Positions 57,501-58,237 of a DNA stretch of 64,000 nt are shown piece by piece; position 1 is the stretch's first letter; each line of letters opens with the position of its first letter. The position numbers and the translations under genes are program-made. A model generated the notes under the pieces. The model saw only the letters and a list, made by a program, of their open reading frames with translations, was not told the DNA's origin and ran no database searches. This DNA is from Lepeophtheirus salmonis (Eukaryota; Arthropoda; Copepoda; Siphonostomatoida; Caligidae): assembly GCF_016086655.4 (NCBI RefSeq), contig NC_052140.2, forward strand, positions 23,622,001 to 23,686,000, read 5' to 3'.

Positions 57501-58237
57501 TACTTAAAAAAGTGATTTAAAAAAGCTTAAAGGCCTTATAACAATGAAAATTTCAAAGATAATTTCGTGTTTTATGGCTTAAATAACAATAATACATGTG
57601 CGTCCTAGCCTGTTGGTGTTCCAAGACCTGATTTTTGGTGCATGGTGTAAAATCACTCATATGAGGGCCCTCTCAATAACAAAATTGTTATTACGGAACT
57701 AAACAGCTGCTATTTTTTCTTTGTTCTTCCTTGCAGGAAGGGTCTGAATAGGACATCCACATTTATATAATTACGATAACAGCAAATAAGCTGATTTTTA
57801 TGGCTACCATATCGTTTTTAATGTCGTCATGGGGAGGAATATTTTTTTTACGCCAAATGTGCTCAAATATCATTTTATACTAATTGTAATCCAATATCTA
57901 CCTGAATTTTACAGAGAAAGCTTCCATACGGCCAGCATTTTGTTAAAAGAGTGTATAATGATGTACAAATTACTAGGAGTCCCAATAGAATGCCGTTATA
58001 GCAAAGAGTTAATAGTATGAATCGAGTCGTTGAATTCAGTTCAATTTTGTATGTTTTGCGATAAAGCACGAGTATCCAAAGTGTGTTGAAGATGATGCTG
58101 GAGAAATGAAGAGTGGAGAATAGAAGGATTGTTAGGATGTCTTGCAGATCATATGTAGGCACGGGATCACTCCAATAGGAATGTTCTTTACAGGTAATGT
58201 TCTTTAATGAAGTCTCTCTCTGGATTTGGAGGGACAT
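3368..58237 (-). CDS. Rhodopsin-type orphan GPCR, seven coding exons over 55 kb
   Basis: Joining 57902-58237, 54624-54743, 22648-22752, 20171-20482, 8488-8774, 8322-8401 and 3368-3501 gives one 457-residue frame. Every border is GT-AG and all phases agree. Residues 34-59 form TM1 and 72-98 TM2. TM3 begins at Cys109 and ends in DHY 133-135, exactly 24 residues apart as in class A receptors. TM4 is about 153-180, and Cys189 is the ECL2 disulfide partner. TM5 has Pro210 and Tyr218 (correct 8-residue spacing). TM6 has Phe271 and Pro277. TM7 is about 292-316 with NPLVI at 311-315. NIT at 13-15 is a possible N-glycosylation site. The cytoplasmic tail is long, about 140 residues. Unusual: no Asp at 2.50 (Asn81/Gly82), Ile at the 6.48 Trp, and Ile at the NPxxY Tyr. 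The ligand cannot be told from sequence. The protein should sit in the plasma membrane. Confidence 0.9.
3608..3806 (+). repeat. Dispersed repeat shared with the right end of the window
   Basis: About 200 bases match 63760-64000 in the same orientation. Shared words include GGAAGATTGCCCTGGAGAAA, CACATTATAAATTTGC, ATGACAAATATCT and CCCCAAGGGAG. The left part is an array of 15-16-base words after TACTAGGAAAAC. It lies in GPCR intron 6, just upstream of exon 7. Confidence 0.7.
3957..4112 (+). repeat. Imperfect tandem dimer
   Basis: The phrase AATACATCCAAGGAACCC and the following ATACCAAAAAATA occur twice, about 104 bases apart (near 3970 and 4070). No coding capacity. Confidence 0.6.
4300..4365 (-). 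repeat. Short array of 15-base words
   Basis: Three consecutive 15-base words (ACAATTTTCTTCAGG, ACAATCTTCCACGGG, CAATTTTCCCTAGGG) are followed by TAGTTGACC. Read on the minus strand it opens with TACCCTAGGG and resembles the arrays at 3628-3690 and 63776-63870. Confidence 0.5.
4380..5110. other. AT-rich intron stretch without recognisable features
   Basis: Part of GPCR intron 6. I see poly-T runs and no open frame, splice pair or repeat that I can place. Confidence 0.5.
5118..5395 (-). pseudogene. Mariner-like transposase C-terminal relic
   Basis: The minus strand reads PDYYVWGG, a charged stretch, then LIKACFRFWLDAVIEAEGGWFES. This is the usual order of the third catalytic block and C-terminus of a mariner transposase. 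Stops and frame changes interrupt it, and no N-terminal part is adjacent. Confidence 0.6.
5459..6140. repeat. Two R1 copies head to head (inverted repeat)
   Basis: The left copy (5459-5765) is reversed and the right copy (5780-6140) is forward. The outer ends carry GTGATGTAAATCC and GGATTTACATCATTGC. The centre holds the R1 heads. A third, reversed fragment with the TCTCCTCCAAAAGATTCT phrase twice follows at 6150-6260. Open frames at 5701-5958 and 6150-6335 are repeat artefacts. Confidence 0.65.
6340..7050. other. Intron stretch, partly repeat-derived
   Basis: GPCR intron 6. It has AT-rich text and weak R1-like words. Short open frames (for example 6419-6685) have no recognisable content. 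Confidence 0.4.
7059..7752 (-). mobile_element. Mariner-like element relic with long terminal inverted repeats
   Basis: Ends are CAGGGTGGCCCAGA on the left and, reversed, CAGTGTGGTCCAGG on the right. The inverted similarity runs about 100 bases (AATCTTTAAAG, CTTATAAC, GAACTAGATGG), with TA outside the right end. On the minus strand SLDLNPYNFYPWGRVE and SSMEAL mark the third catalytic block, with frame breaks after it. A perfect 18-base palindrome with an 8-base loop sits inside at 7516-7559. It is an internally deleted, inactive copy. Confidence 0.75.
7800..8320. other. Intron stretch between transposon and exon 6
   Basis: GPCR intron 6. AT-rich. The minus frame at 7994-8242 is compositional and ends well before exon 6. 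Confidence 0.4.
8322..8401 (-). CDS. GPCR exon 6: cytoplasmic tail
   Basis: 80 bases, phase 2 in and phase 1 out. It lies 86 bases after exon 5 (acceptor TTTTCTTGTAG, donor GG|GTAGGT). It encodes a hydrophilic tail segment including HHRKSTKPPCY and GEKHW. Only this phase is free of stops, and it links exon 5 to exon 7. Confidence 0.72.
8488..8774 (-). CDS. GPCR exon 5: TM7 and proximal tail
   Basis: 287 bases, entering in phase 0 and leaving in phase 2. The acceptor is TTTTATTTATAG and the donor GTC|GTGAGT. It encodes WFGESYSLFNPLVIW, the TM7 core with the conserved NP pair but no Tyr of NPxxY, and then a basic helix-8-like run and a Cys-containing tail (CCANSPND). It is the only minus-strand segment between exons 4 and 7 that I found with a TM7 pattern, and its phase matches both neighbours. 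Confidence 0.85.
9008..9583 (-). pseudogene. hAT transposase relic (BED finger to catalytic start)
   Basis: The minus strand gives, in order, KTTVSAKLSDIKDHVKSKKHE (end of a BED-type zinc finger, with its two His), a stretch like the linker of ZBED/DUF4371 proteins (VKHSAIRSCDHMVNVIKK), and then an open frame of 111 codons with KYSILLVDSTDICVVKYL. The last matches the DESTD catalytic block of hAT transposases, with the Glu of DESTD missing. At least two stops or frame changes separate the parts. It lies in GPCR intron 4, 0.2 kb upstream of exon 5. Confidence 0.7.
9833..10487. mobile_element. hAT-like non-autonomous element with a second repeat inserted
   Basis: The left end CAGTGGTTCTCAAATTGGGG is a typical short hAT terminus; the right end GGTTGAGAATACC is its imperfect inverse. 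Between 9937 and about 10385 lies another element, bounded by AGGGGTCTCTG and CGGACCCCT. It contains GAGGGGCTATAGCC and the T-rich text related to 2004-2980 (TTTTTGTGAATAGTTATGGA). So a GC-ended element jumped into a hAT MITE. Confidence 0.55.
10490..11770. other. Intron stretch without recognisable genes
   Basis: GPCR intron 4. A phrase around TATACACGTTCGAT (10935) recurs in diverged form at about 55175. The frame at 11404-11700 is low-complexity and has no family match that I can see. Confidence 0.4.
11772..11990 (-). pseudogene. Non-LTR retrotransposon (LINE) ORF2 3' end relic
   Basis: On the minus strand, one frame with two stops reads SPLCRGCGLRNEKPLHLVYEC, then FNEFGYRWLAEKRTIPRHVQ. 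The CxxC...HxxxxC pattern is the Cys-His box found after reverse transcriptase at the end of many LINE ORF2 proteins. No reverse transcriptase is adjacent, so this is a truncated fragment. Confidence 0.55.
12025..12615. repeat. Diverged copy of the GC-ended repeat family
   Basis: The left side has a C-run with GCGCACACCCCTGTGCGGGC. The right side has a G-run, GTACAGTCCC and CTGTGGACGCACC, matching the right end of the element at 2004-2980. The middle is AT-rich without coding. Confidence 0.4.
12620..13285. other. Intron stretch, nothing assigned
   Basis: A short frame from 13212 (MEEEEIEPEII...) has some coding flavour but ends after 27 codons. No splice partners are seen. Confidence 0.35.
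13291..13632 (+). repeat. Possible solo LTR
   Basis: The segment starts TGTTAGTGACATCC, contains AATAAA at about 13327 and ends AATCTAACA, with TTGGTGGAG a few bases later. TG...CA ends, a poly-A signal and a primer-site-like text would fit an LTR, but no second copy is in the window. Confidence 0.22.
13640..14090. other. Intron stretch, nothing assigned
   Basis: AT-rich with a run of nine G at about 13734. No coding or repeat match seen. Confidence 0.35.
14094..14203 (-). repeat. Gypsy 3' LTR
   Basis: 110 bases, TGTAGCAACCC...AATAACA on the minus strand. It matches the 5' LTR over the words CTGAATATATTTGCTATATG, TTGTTCATTAGCATGAAC and GGTTGCTACA. Confidence 0.75.
14290..14800 (-). pseudogene. 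Gypsy integrase C-terminal region
   Basis: The minus strand contains LPGEFF-type neighbours (FVLLGLCS, GESPRLSFSLTEEFE) and then an intact stretch with IRPALSPTYL, FKMVSRSP and VDYFSIDRLKPAY. These match the C-terminal domain of gypsy integrases, which ends with ...SIDRLKPA. Confidence 0.75.
14800..15225 (-). pseudogene. Gypsy integrase core
   Basis: The minus strand shows CLACQKNKPT (zinc-finger end), then DLVGPLPPSDGFRYLVMVL with the first catalytic Asp, and then the text of the core in shifting frames. Several single-base changes break the frame. Confidence 0.75.
15255..15870 (-). pseudogene. Gypsy reverse transcriptase
   Basis: The minus strand reads LLDTGVLRPSSSPHSSAVHIVE, then in a second frame STLFSKLDLYKAYHLIPV and GIPKTPIITPIGLFEY, and finally FLG...HHVSTREYTP and APPRSRKEFQSLL. 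The fingers, the first catalytic Asp (KLDL) and the C-terminal block are visible; the YxDD box is lost. Confidence 0.8.
15870..16260 (-). pseudogene. Gypsy protease and linker to reverse transcriptase
   Basis: The frame at 15853-16167 contains FDNGIPIFGMDFLIKNNFSI, the C-terminal GxDFL segment of gypsy proteases, followed by a linker and KHSVTHSIVTTGAP, which precedes reverse transcriptase in this group. Confidence 0.65.
16490..17170 (-). pseudogene. Gypsy gag remnant
   Basis: The minus strand reads ISPSKFDEEDPETWFLKI, then LPPNIMRNVQKEKLLDSF and SDLYGMPSRTRESALDFL. This is the retrotransposon Gag domain order (PxWF helix first), followed by a Ser-rich frame at 16495-16821 without an obvious zinc knuckle. 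Confidence 0.65.
17251..17265 (-). promoter_or_regulatory. Primer binding site, tRNA-Trp type
   Basis: Just inside the 5' LTR the minus strand reads TTGGTGACCCGGACA, close to the 3' end complement of tRNA-Trp used by Kabuki/CsRn1-like elements. Confidence 0.55.
17266..17368 (-). repeat. Gypsy 5' LTR
   Basis: About 103 bases. It matches the 3' LTR but lacks about 12 bases in the middle. The inner edge is followed by the primer site; the outer edge TGTAGCAATCC abuts a mariner relic. Confidence 0.72.
17390..19430 (+). pseudogene. Mariner-like transposase gene split by a 1.06-kb insertion
   Basis: 17390-17584 encodes the helix-turn-helix ISMTDLVKELSVSHSTVSNA. After the insertion, 18645-19430 continues with AGSKSLRHIEQPLLKEKQR, DDKTFTGDPMYDRQKR (first Asp region), VGHFF/GIFSSECDKMKP, and SPDLNPLDYNIWWQIEGKAC with the third Asp, ending EWRNMSNHYLVNVCKAF. 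The second catalytic block is lost, and stops and frameshifts are present. It is the most complete copy of this family here. Confidence 0.8.
17556..18672 (+). repeat. Insertion flanked by 28-29-base direct repeats
   Basis: TGCCGTAAAAAAGGCTGGTA and the following GTAAGTCTC occur at 17556-17584 and again (one A fewer) at 18645-18672. Between them lie 1,060 bases of AT-rich text holding a G/C-rich block (17728-17770) and, at 18120-18155, words like the GC-ended repeat family. The duplication is part of the transposase codons, so it arose with the insertion. The insert has no recognised coding. Confidence 0.75.
19440..19660 (-). pseudogene. Mariner-like helix-turn-helix relic
   Basis: The minus strand reads MTSKMRN..., then IVELERHVSVYYTAKELQMS and QKTII, a typical N-terminal HTH. 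No catalytic part follows, because the region meets the end of the preceding relic. Confidence 0.4.
19665..20165. other. Intron stretch next to exon 4
   Basis: GPCR intron 4. AT-rich, with poly-T and poly-A runs; nothing assigned. Confidence 0.4.
20171..20482 (-). CDS. GPCR exon 4: ECL2 cysteine, TM5, intracellular loop 3, TM6
   Basis: 104 codons, phase 0 at both ends. The acceptor is TGTACTTTAG and the donor AAG|GTAAGT. The second residue is the ECL2 Cys189. TM5 carries Pro210 and Tyr218. The third loop (about 223-262) is charged and rich in Glu and His. TM6 carries Phe271 and Pro277, but has Ile in place of the toggle-switch Trp. Confidence 0.88.
20622..21468 (+). mobile_element. Mariner element (SETMAR-like), internally deleted
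   Basis: Terminal inverted repeats of about 30 bases: CGAGGTGTGTTCAAAAGCTA on the left, and CGAGGTGTATTCTAAAAGTA reversed on the right. The body starts with the HTH region (QRISIKLCIEKLIKSTKTRE, MLTVTYGES) and the DNA-binding linker, and then jumps to LAENNTII and DLPLCGSLLFPKLKRYMKG with the third Asp, ending FEDWKKRWHKFIISGG. The first two catalytic blocks are deleted. It lies in GPCR intron 3, opposite to the host gene. Confidence 0.85.
21470..22640. other. Intron 3 remainder
   Basis: AT-rich. The phrases TTGATTGGCTGAATTTAAA (22030) and TTTTAAGCCAATCAGAATT (22397) are inverted partners about 370 bases apart, suggesting a small foldback. No coding found. Confidence 0.35.
22648..22752 (-). 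CDS. GPCR exon 3: TM4
   Basis: 35 codons, phase 0 at both ends. The acceptor is a strong pyrimidine tract ending TTTTTATAG and the donor GAG|GTAATG. The exon encodes one hydrophobic segment, CLVMLSTIASFGIYWYLVFI, followed by the start of ECL2. It matches the required position and length of TM4. Confidence 0.82.
22849..22980 (+). repeat. 5' end of the GC-ended repeat family
   Basis: AGGGGCGTCCATAGGGGTGG, then GAGGGGCTATAACCC and AATTTTCGCTTCTTACAAG. It is the best-preserved left end of the family seen at 2004 and 9937. Truncated after about 130 bases. It lies 97 bases upstream of exon 3 on the complementary strand. Confidence 0.6.
23030..23290 (+). repeat. R1-associated module
   Basis: Words AGGAAAAACGGTTGTTG, TTCATTATTTAATAG and TCTCGCCTATC recur at 44210-44330 and 47110-47250, each beside R1 text. 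Confidence 0.5.
23684..23900 (+). pseudogene. Mariner N-terminal (HTH) relic
   Basis: MDTKEEKTPYILQFFFEQGE then SQATENV matches the start of SETMAR-like transposases. After a frame break, DNKDTPGSGRP matches the linker. No catalytic domain follows. Confidence 0.6.
24480..25240. repeat. R1 fragments head to head
   Basis: A reversed R1 head lies at 24480-24600 (CATGAAAAGAG..., CATTCTTCAAATTTCCAGGG) and a forward head at 25060-25240 (GGTAACCCTGTGAAATGAAT, GGAGGAGAACAGCTTAG). About 450 bases of AT-rich text separate them. The frames at 24419-24658 and 25081-25263 are repeat artefacts. Confidence 0.55.
25600..25920 (+). repeat. R1 tail copy
   Basis: GGGAATCGACAGCTGACAAC is followed by R1 words AGTCCAACAAGGACTTA, CAACAAATCCTCAGGGTTAC and TTCAGATTATCAATTTC. 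The first phrase recurs at about 45130. Confidence 0.55.
25938..26135 (+). repeat. GGTC/GACC palindromic repeat, copy 1
   Basis: Bounded by TGTTGAGACTCGGTTCAG and CCCAACACT, with internal TCGGTCTAGACCGA, GGGACCGAACTAGAC and GGTCCATACTGAG. The text is built of short self-complementary GGTC and GACC blocks separated by A- or T-runs. Related copies: 40159-40290, 41411-41645, 51092-51302, 55238-55455. Confidence 0.6.
26140..27080. other. Intron 2 stretch without recognisable genes
   Basis: AT-rich with poly-A near 26400. The minus frame 26366-26575 is compositional. Confidence 0.4.
27084..28117. mobile_element. Foldback element with array-built arms
   Basis: The outer arms are inverted copies: ATAAAACATATTCGTATCAG at 27085 pairs with the reverse of 28100-28117, and ACTTTATGAATTGTCAT at 27174 pairs with the reverse of 27987-28003. 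Each arm has an outer block of 16-base words (GGACATTTCGTTTAAA and similar) and an inner block of units of about 100 bases containing GGGGGTGTTTTCGG, ACTACCGATACTTGA, GTACTAAGAGCCCC and CCCCAATTGTACCCCGAATG. The left arm has about four such units forward, the right arm about three reversed; they meet near 27620. No transposase. The architecture resembles FB-type foldback elements. Confidence 0.75.
28636..28958 (+). pseudogene. Mariner-like DDE-domain fragment
   Basis: DEKNWTVD (first Asp), then MMLVIVASDLKRITPYWLP, LKVVGLPWMKSNYPERNYVF and QKDYSA (second Asp; the Gln-Asp-Gly of the family is changed to KDY). The frame is open for over 70 codons and then stops. The third block is absent. Confidence 0.75.
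29160..29513. other. Upstream region of the nested zinc-finger gene
   Basis: A very AT-rich block (29160-29400) followed by a less AT-rich block near 29400-29480 (GAGCGCGTTCC, GACGCGCAG). The latter could hold the promoter and 5' UTR. No clear TATA box; this is inference from position. Confidence 0.3.
29514..29861 (+). CDS. Zinc-finger gene exon 1 with frame break
   Basis: ATG at 29514 opens a frame of 34 codons ending TAA at 29616. From 29617 the +1 frame is open and protein-like (NFEFQTGIDLASIVNSEIFD) up to the donor AG|GTAACT at 29862. Dropping one base at the break would give one continuous frame. It may be a sequencing or assembly slip, an allele, or an old mutation. Confidence 0.62.
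29514..31304 (+). CDS. Nested gene: Ser-rich protein with one C2H2 zinc finger
   Basis: Three exons, 29514-29861, 30640-30775 and 30840-31304, join in phase (2, then 0) with donors GTAACT and GTAAGT and acceptors ATTTTAG and TTTTCAG. The product would be about 315 residues: a Ser/Asp/Glu start, a Pro/Arg-rich stretch (RRPPSPSPKVRAPKR), a basic segment, an acidic poly-Ser region, and one finger CAFC-x12-H-x4-H near residues 265-286, then a basic tail ending SRRQLI. Single fingers of this type bind DNA or protein; the partner is unknown. Exon 1 has a one-base frame break at about 29616. The gene sits inside GPCR intron 2 on the opposite strand. I do not recognise an orthologue. Confidence 0.72.
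30640..30775 (+). CDS. Zinc-finger gene exon 2
   Basis: 136 bases; the acceptor is ATATTTTAG and the donor CAC|GTAAGT. It completes the split Ser codon and encodes SSKKKVLRPQKYPQHDLPIS and a Leu/Arg-rich segment ending FRHKSH. The only stop-free phase fits both neighbours. Confidence 0.75.
30840..31304 (+). CDS. Zinc-finger gene exon 3
   Basis: 465 bases including TAA; acceptor TATTTTCAG after a 64-base intron. It starts in phase 0 two codons before an internal ATG. It contains the poly-Ser/acidic region and the complete C2H2 finger. Confidence 0.78.
   Translation, partial: VRMSSINESSSGQTESTSSSFSSFSSSSLTSISPTETEGTEVDVEAVDRSGSSNDEEKEYSSNVSENLQIVKKNKWSTPSCKGLAAANTELDQFYNESKRKYDCAFCKSIFKYKGTLKRHLLVKHTSGDGVIDFSKGGKSKTMLKPPLSRRQLI
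31310..32870. other. Intron 2 stretch downstream of the nested gene
   Basis: AT-rich 3' flank with no certain poly-A signal. Between 31920 and 32040 the minus strand shows a weak Tc1-type helix-turn-helix (VDVTVYSLQYYENRR, then KRNRGRGRKAGD in another frame), probably a relic. Otherwise nothing. Confidence 0.35.
32880..33100 (-). repeat. Dispersed repeat copy, partner at 34850
   Basis: On the minus strand, TTTCTTCACTTTGTATCAAA and ACATTTTTGGACTATGTCG match plus-strand words TTTCTTCATTTTTTTAACAA and ACATTTCTGGACTATTTCGG at 34899-34945. The overlapping frames are repeat-derived. Confidence 0.45.
33300..33600 (-). repeat. R1-associated module, reversed
   Basis: Reverse of the text at 44405-44540 and 47330-47420 (GAAGGTTCTCCTCTTTA..., TCTTAATTCAGTA). 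Degenerate, non-coding. Confidence 0.45.
33731..34272 (-). mobile_element. Mariner element, internally deleted
   Basis: Inverted ends: CGAGGGCTGTCAGAAAAGTT on the left and TGAGGATGGTCTCAAAAGTT reversed on the right, each beside TA. On the minus strand the right side gives the transposase start (MDKHWGF...) after a typical 5' leader, and the left side gives the C-terminus (GWLQRWEHCWEEYVELQ). All three catalytic blocks are missing. A short non-autonomous derivative. Confidence 0.7.
34424..34690 (+). pseudogene. Possible mariner N-terminal relic
   Basis: A 44-codon frame ends VKIVNFLTSNLYKSF and a later one contains DEPSKSISSIEKD. These resemble the two HTH halves of mariner transposases (KIVNLL..., PSKSIRSIAKD). 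Weak. Confidence 0.3.
34850..34985 (+). repeat. Dispersed repeat copy, partner at 32880-33100
   Basis: Inverted relative to that copy, about 1.8 kb away. Shared words are given there. Confidence 0.4.
35315..35680 (+). repeat. Low-complexity ACAGA/GATAGA-rich tract
   Basis: GATAGACCATCACACATACA repeats at 45-base spacing, then degenerate ACAGACAGAT-type words continue to 35680. Open frames on both strands here are compositional. Confidence 0.65.
35976..36092. repeat. Long hairpin with TA-repeat loop
   Basis: GTAATGTATTCGTATTTCCT and the following CCCCCTTGTTCTTACTTCTCTTA pair with TAAGAGAAGAGAACAAGGGG and AAGGAATCATGAATACATTAC. Arms are about 48 bases around a (TA)n centre. Confidence 0.7.
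36230..36530 (-). pseudogene. Mariner C-terminal relic
   Basis: The minus strand reads ISPDLNPLYYNIWVCIE, then KLEGGYMIKV. The third catalytic Asp block is intact, with stops on both sides. Confidence 0.65.
36712..36940 (+). pseudogene. Mariner 5' end relic
   Basis: Begins with end-like text AGGGGGGTCTGAAAAGTTTC and then DKIKYQAVIKYLFFKMEPLY, the start of the SETMAR-like HTH. Truncated after about 25 codons. Confidence 0.5.
37501..37930 (+). repeat. Tandem duplication of about 230 bases
   Basis: AGTGCAGGATC (37530, 37763), AAGTCCATCCA, TTTGTTGCCTTCAAATGTAG and ACTTGCCTATGGCT occur twice in the same order. Spacing shrinks from 233 to about 219 bases. Non-coding. Confidence 0.75.
37935..39130. 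other. Intron 2 stretch, nothing assigned
   Basis: AT-rich, with an 18-T run at 38461. The frame at 37950-38204 has no recognisable content. Confidence 0.4.
39132..39388 (+). CDS. Candidate two-exon micro-gene, 48 residues
   Basis: The exon from ATG 39132 to 39242 gives 37 codons (MERLNWFKKAFFKDFSRV...) and ends AAG|GTAGTA. A 110-base intron ends in a strong acceptor (CCTCTTTTTTTCAG), and 39353-39388 adds GYSFKGENYAH and TAA in phase. The peptide is basic and aromatic with an amphipathic start, like some small mitochondrial inner-membrane subunits. That role is only a guess. Unspliced, the frame would run 91 codons with a hydrophobic middle. It is nested in GPCR intron 2 on the opposite strand. 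No family recognised; no poly-A signal seen. Confidence 0.35.
39395..40155. other. Intron 2 stretch, nothing assigned
   Basis: AT-rich. No frames or repeats that I can place. Confidence 0.4.
40159..40290 (+). repeat. GGTC/GACC palindromic repeat, copy 2
   Basis: Contains GGACCGAACTAATTCGGTCC (a perfect 20-base palindrome), GGTCTGGACCGGTCTC and TTGGTCTAGACCGATT. Confidence 0.65.
40479..41416 (+). mobile_element. Tc1/mariner-superfamily transposon, N-terminus deleted
   Basis: Inverted ends AAAGGGTTTTTGAATATGGA and reversed AAAGGGTTTTTCATTAACAG, next to TA on both sides. ATG at 40594 starts MEQYTLEQR; a deletion then joins KSGES.LIQTLR to the catalytic part IFSDEAHFWLNGF (first Asp), FQQDGATSHTA (second Asp), and after 36 residues CDLTPLDYFLWDHVKA (third Asp), ending RARGGHSNDIEFYS. 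The last frame is open for 123 codons (40937-41308). The family is common in insects. The copy lies between two GGTC repeats. Confidence 0.85.
41411..41645 (+). repeat. GGTC/GACC palindromic repeat, copy 3
   Basis: GAGACCGAAAAAATCGGTCC, then TGAGACCGAATCAATATCAG, GACCGAAAAAAATCGGTACA and a 24-A run, ending GGACTCAGTCTCAG. Four GACC...GGTC pairs with A-rich spacers. It adjoins the transposon end. Confidence 0.65.
41825..42050 (+). pseudogene. Mariner C-terminal relic
   Basis: FWPTKSDPNTLDYTFRVQVE, then KVCSVSQPNNEALKATVS and HWEAMAKGY..., ending GGVYIND. The third catalytic block is changed (SDPNTLDY), with two stops. Confidence 0.65.
42270..42520 (-). pseudogene. Mariner C-terminal relic, opposite strand
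   Basis: The minus frame ends EKEWADMLEEYVQACKTFNP then KMKDMVETKVGLIKN, the usual C-terminus of the family. No catalytic block upstream. Confidence 0.6.
42790..43405 (+). pseudogene. Mariner-like transposase relic
   Basis: VMVFGVVKSEGHVMPPHF and VNIDAYLEC, then IDMVLNGRPYVWR in another frame, and at the end TVVKAGCDFIK. The second Asp block is changed and the third is scrambled. Same family as 28636 and 18645. Confidence 0.65.
43930..44340 (+). repeat. R1 plus associated module
   Basis: GGCAACCCTGACAATTTG at 43941 starts an R1 head; the tail at 44210-44340 is the AGGAAAGCGGTTG...TTATTTAATAG module. The 95-codon frame 44008-44295 is repeat-derived. Confidence 0.6.
44405..45190 (+). repeat. 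R1 module and near-complete R1 copy
   Basis: 44405-44540 is the AGAAGGTTCTCCTCTTTA module. 44625-45070 is R1 with all named words in order, and 45110-45190 carries GGGAATCGACAGCTGACAAC. Confidence 0.6.
45200..46455. other. Intron 2 stretch, nothing assigned
   Basis: AT-rich. The frame 45411-45599 contains a hydrophobic run but no supporting signal. Confidence 0.4.
46462..46599 (+). CDS. Short coding-like frame, 45 codons
   Basis: ATG 46462 to TAA 46597-46599 encodes MKFCNRIAELEDAVCGVDLD and an acidic, Ile-rich remainder ending KQRQIDIFQ. Composition is protein-like and unlike the flanks. It ends next to a transposase relic and may be part of that element. No family recognised. Confidence 0.2.
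   Translation: MKFCNRIAELEDAVCGVDLDTIIREILDFDLFDIAIKQRQIDIFQ
46610..46880 (-). pseudogene. HTH (DUF4817-type) transposase N-terminal relic
   Basis: The minus strand reads MVKFTLEENWEILKTYFQNG, ESSNETARKLR, a frame change, then RQFVDKFVKRMRETGSLMDK and VRPVRSIENIAAVAE. This is the DNA-binding N-terminal domain that precedes transposases like the one at 40479. The catalytic part is missing. Confidence 0.65.
46930..47420 (+). repeat. R1-associated modules
   Basis: The 47110-47250 module (GGAAAAACGGTTG, TATTTAATCAGTCG) and the 47330-47420 module (AGAAGGTTCTTCTCTTTA, GTCTTAATTCAGTAG). The frame 46965-47192 overlaps them. Confidence 0.5.
47425..48555. other. Intron 2 stretch, nothing assigned
   Basis: AT-rich; no frame or repeat match seen. 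Confidence 0.4.
48561..48902. mobile_element. MITE with inverted repeats of about 100 bases
   Basis: CAATATTGTAAAACACATAA on the left pairs with the reverse of TTATGTGTTCTACAACATTG; inward, CTAAGAAAAACATTGTCCTA pairs with its reverse at 48813-48842. The central 130 bases are GC-richer. The 93-codon minus frame crosses this hairpin and is not taken as a gene. Confidence 0.65.
49080..49580 (+). pseudogene. Tc1-like transposase C-terminal relic
   Basis: In shifting frames: MYLEILVGNLIFL, DDNDINHNTKAIKEWLKKKE (second Asp region), and SMSPDFNRL (third Asp region). The 3' end TTTTCTCCACTGTA near 49565 is a typical Tc1 terminus. Confidence 0.55.
49575..50245 (-). mobile_element. Mariner-like element, internally deleted
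   Basis: Ends TATACAGGGTACGAAAG (left) and TATAGAGGGTTTTAAG (reversed, right) are imperfect inverses. The minus frame from about 50130 gives the HTH (DWLDAHIAQKDIAAIVGAYV, RAIHNIQHI), then jumps to DFWPKDFCPLSFPDVNPLYY (third Asp) and a C-terminus ending CRHHIEAVIASNGDHME. The deletion removed two catalytic blocks but kept 112 codons open at 49705-50043. Confidence 0.7.
50430..51090 (+). repeat. Two partial R1 copies in tandem
   Basis: R1 heads at 50440 (GGTAACCCTGAGAATTGGAA) and 50905 (ACTTCTGATAATTTGAAAAT, GAGGAGATCAGCTTAGCTG), each followed by the GATCAGCT and AACAAGGACTT words. Confidence 0.6.
51092..51302 (+). repeat. GACC-type palindromic repeat, copy 4
   Basis: GTTGTATCGGACCTTATTTA, CAGTCCTGCAGATCC, TACTTACAGTCCTAAGTACC, and the right end CTGGACCGAATAAATAAGGA then ATAACACAACAC. 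It is the inverse partner of 55238-55455. Confidence 0.6.
51455..51550 (+). repeat. Array of 15-16-base words
   Basis: After TACTAGGAT come words of 15-16 bases, e.g. TTTGCCTTATACGTA, TTTGCCTTGTAGCAC, TTTCGTCTTGTGACG, TTTTAGCCTTGGGACG. The inverse counterpart is at 54115-54197. Confidence 0.55.
51560..52695. other. Intron 2 stretch, nothing assigned
   Basis: AT-rich. The frame 51807-52022 has no recognisable content. Confidence 0.4.
52701..53242 (+). mobile_element. Deleted mariner derivative between 26-base direct repeats (copy A)
   Basis: TGTTTTGTTGAGTTAAAGTA TTGGAC occurs at 52701-52726 and 53217-53242. Between them are transposase pieces: GVTHQTVHNTINKVCGKSLV (HTH end), then directly DPYSNPHD and SVWVHAQGNTC (third Asp block), then EALKASVRQHWDAITEE and TAA. 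It is about 95 percent identical by eye to copy B at 59286-59762, with the same internal deletion. Confidence 0.75.
53245..54110. other. Intron 2 stretch, nothing assigned
   Basis: AT-rich; the frame 53237-53452 is compositional. Confidence 0.4.
54115..54197 (-). repeat. Array of 17-base words
   Basis: On the minus strand ATTCGTATCAGGA opens four words of about 17 bases (GGATTCGCCTTGGGGCA, ATTTCGCCCGGAGAAGT, GTTCGCCTTGTTACACT, TTTGCCTTGGGAGATTT). The opening 13 bases are identical to 27095-27107 in the foldback element. Confidence 0.55.
54200..54620. other. Intron 2 end, weak R1 traces
   Basis: GCTGAGCTGTTATGACGTTT at 54232 is R1-like. Nothing else is assigned before exon 2. Confidence 0.4.
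54624..54743 (-). CDS. GPCR exon 2: TM3 and intracellular loop 2
   Basis: 40 codons, phase 0 at both ends. The acceptor is TTTTATTGCAG and the donor CAT|GTAAGA. It encodes the rest of TM3 ending VSLIIIMAIDHYWRI, where DHY stands for the class A DRY box (His replaces Arg), and then a basic loop. Intron 1 upstream is 3.2 kb; intron 2 downstream is 31.9 kb. Confidence 0.85.
54750..55235. other. Intron 1 stretch, nothing assigned
   Basis: AT-rich text downstream of exon 2 on the plus coordinate, with a phrase TATACACGCTCGATTCTAC (55171) resembling 10935. Confidence 0.35.
55238..55455 (-). repeat. GACC-type palindromic repeat, copy 5
   Basis: Reverse of copy 4: GTTGTGTATTATTTATTCAG, CTTAGGACCGGTCCTTAAG (a near-perfect palindrome), and CAGTCCTAAAAAGGGAC at the end. 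It supplies the first third of the open frame at 55329-55697. Confidence 0.6.
55460..57895. other. Intron 1 stretch, nothing assigned
   Basis: Very AT-rich. The plus frame 55465-55697 is open beyond the repeat but has no recognisable content. A short G-rich phrase occurs at 57220-57310. Confidence 0.4.
57902..58237 (-). CDS. GPCR exon 1: start codon, TM1, TM2, start of TM3
   Basis: 112 codons in phase 0. The ATG (complement of 58235-58237) is preceded by GACAAA and then by a splice acceptor (TTTATTTACAG, exon edge at 58243), so a 5' UTR exon must exist further upstream. The donor is CAG|GTAGAT. The exon covers the extracellular N-terminus (NIT glycosylation site), TM1 with Asn51, TM2, and ECL1 with the typical WPYGSFLC run leading into TM3. 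The open frame runs on past the donor for 9 bases-worth of codons and stops, which supports splicing here. Confidence 0.85.
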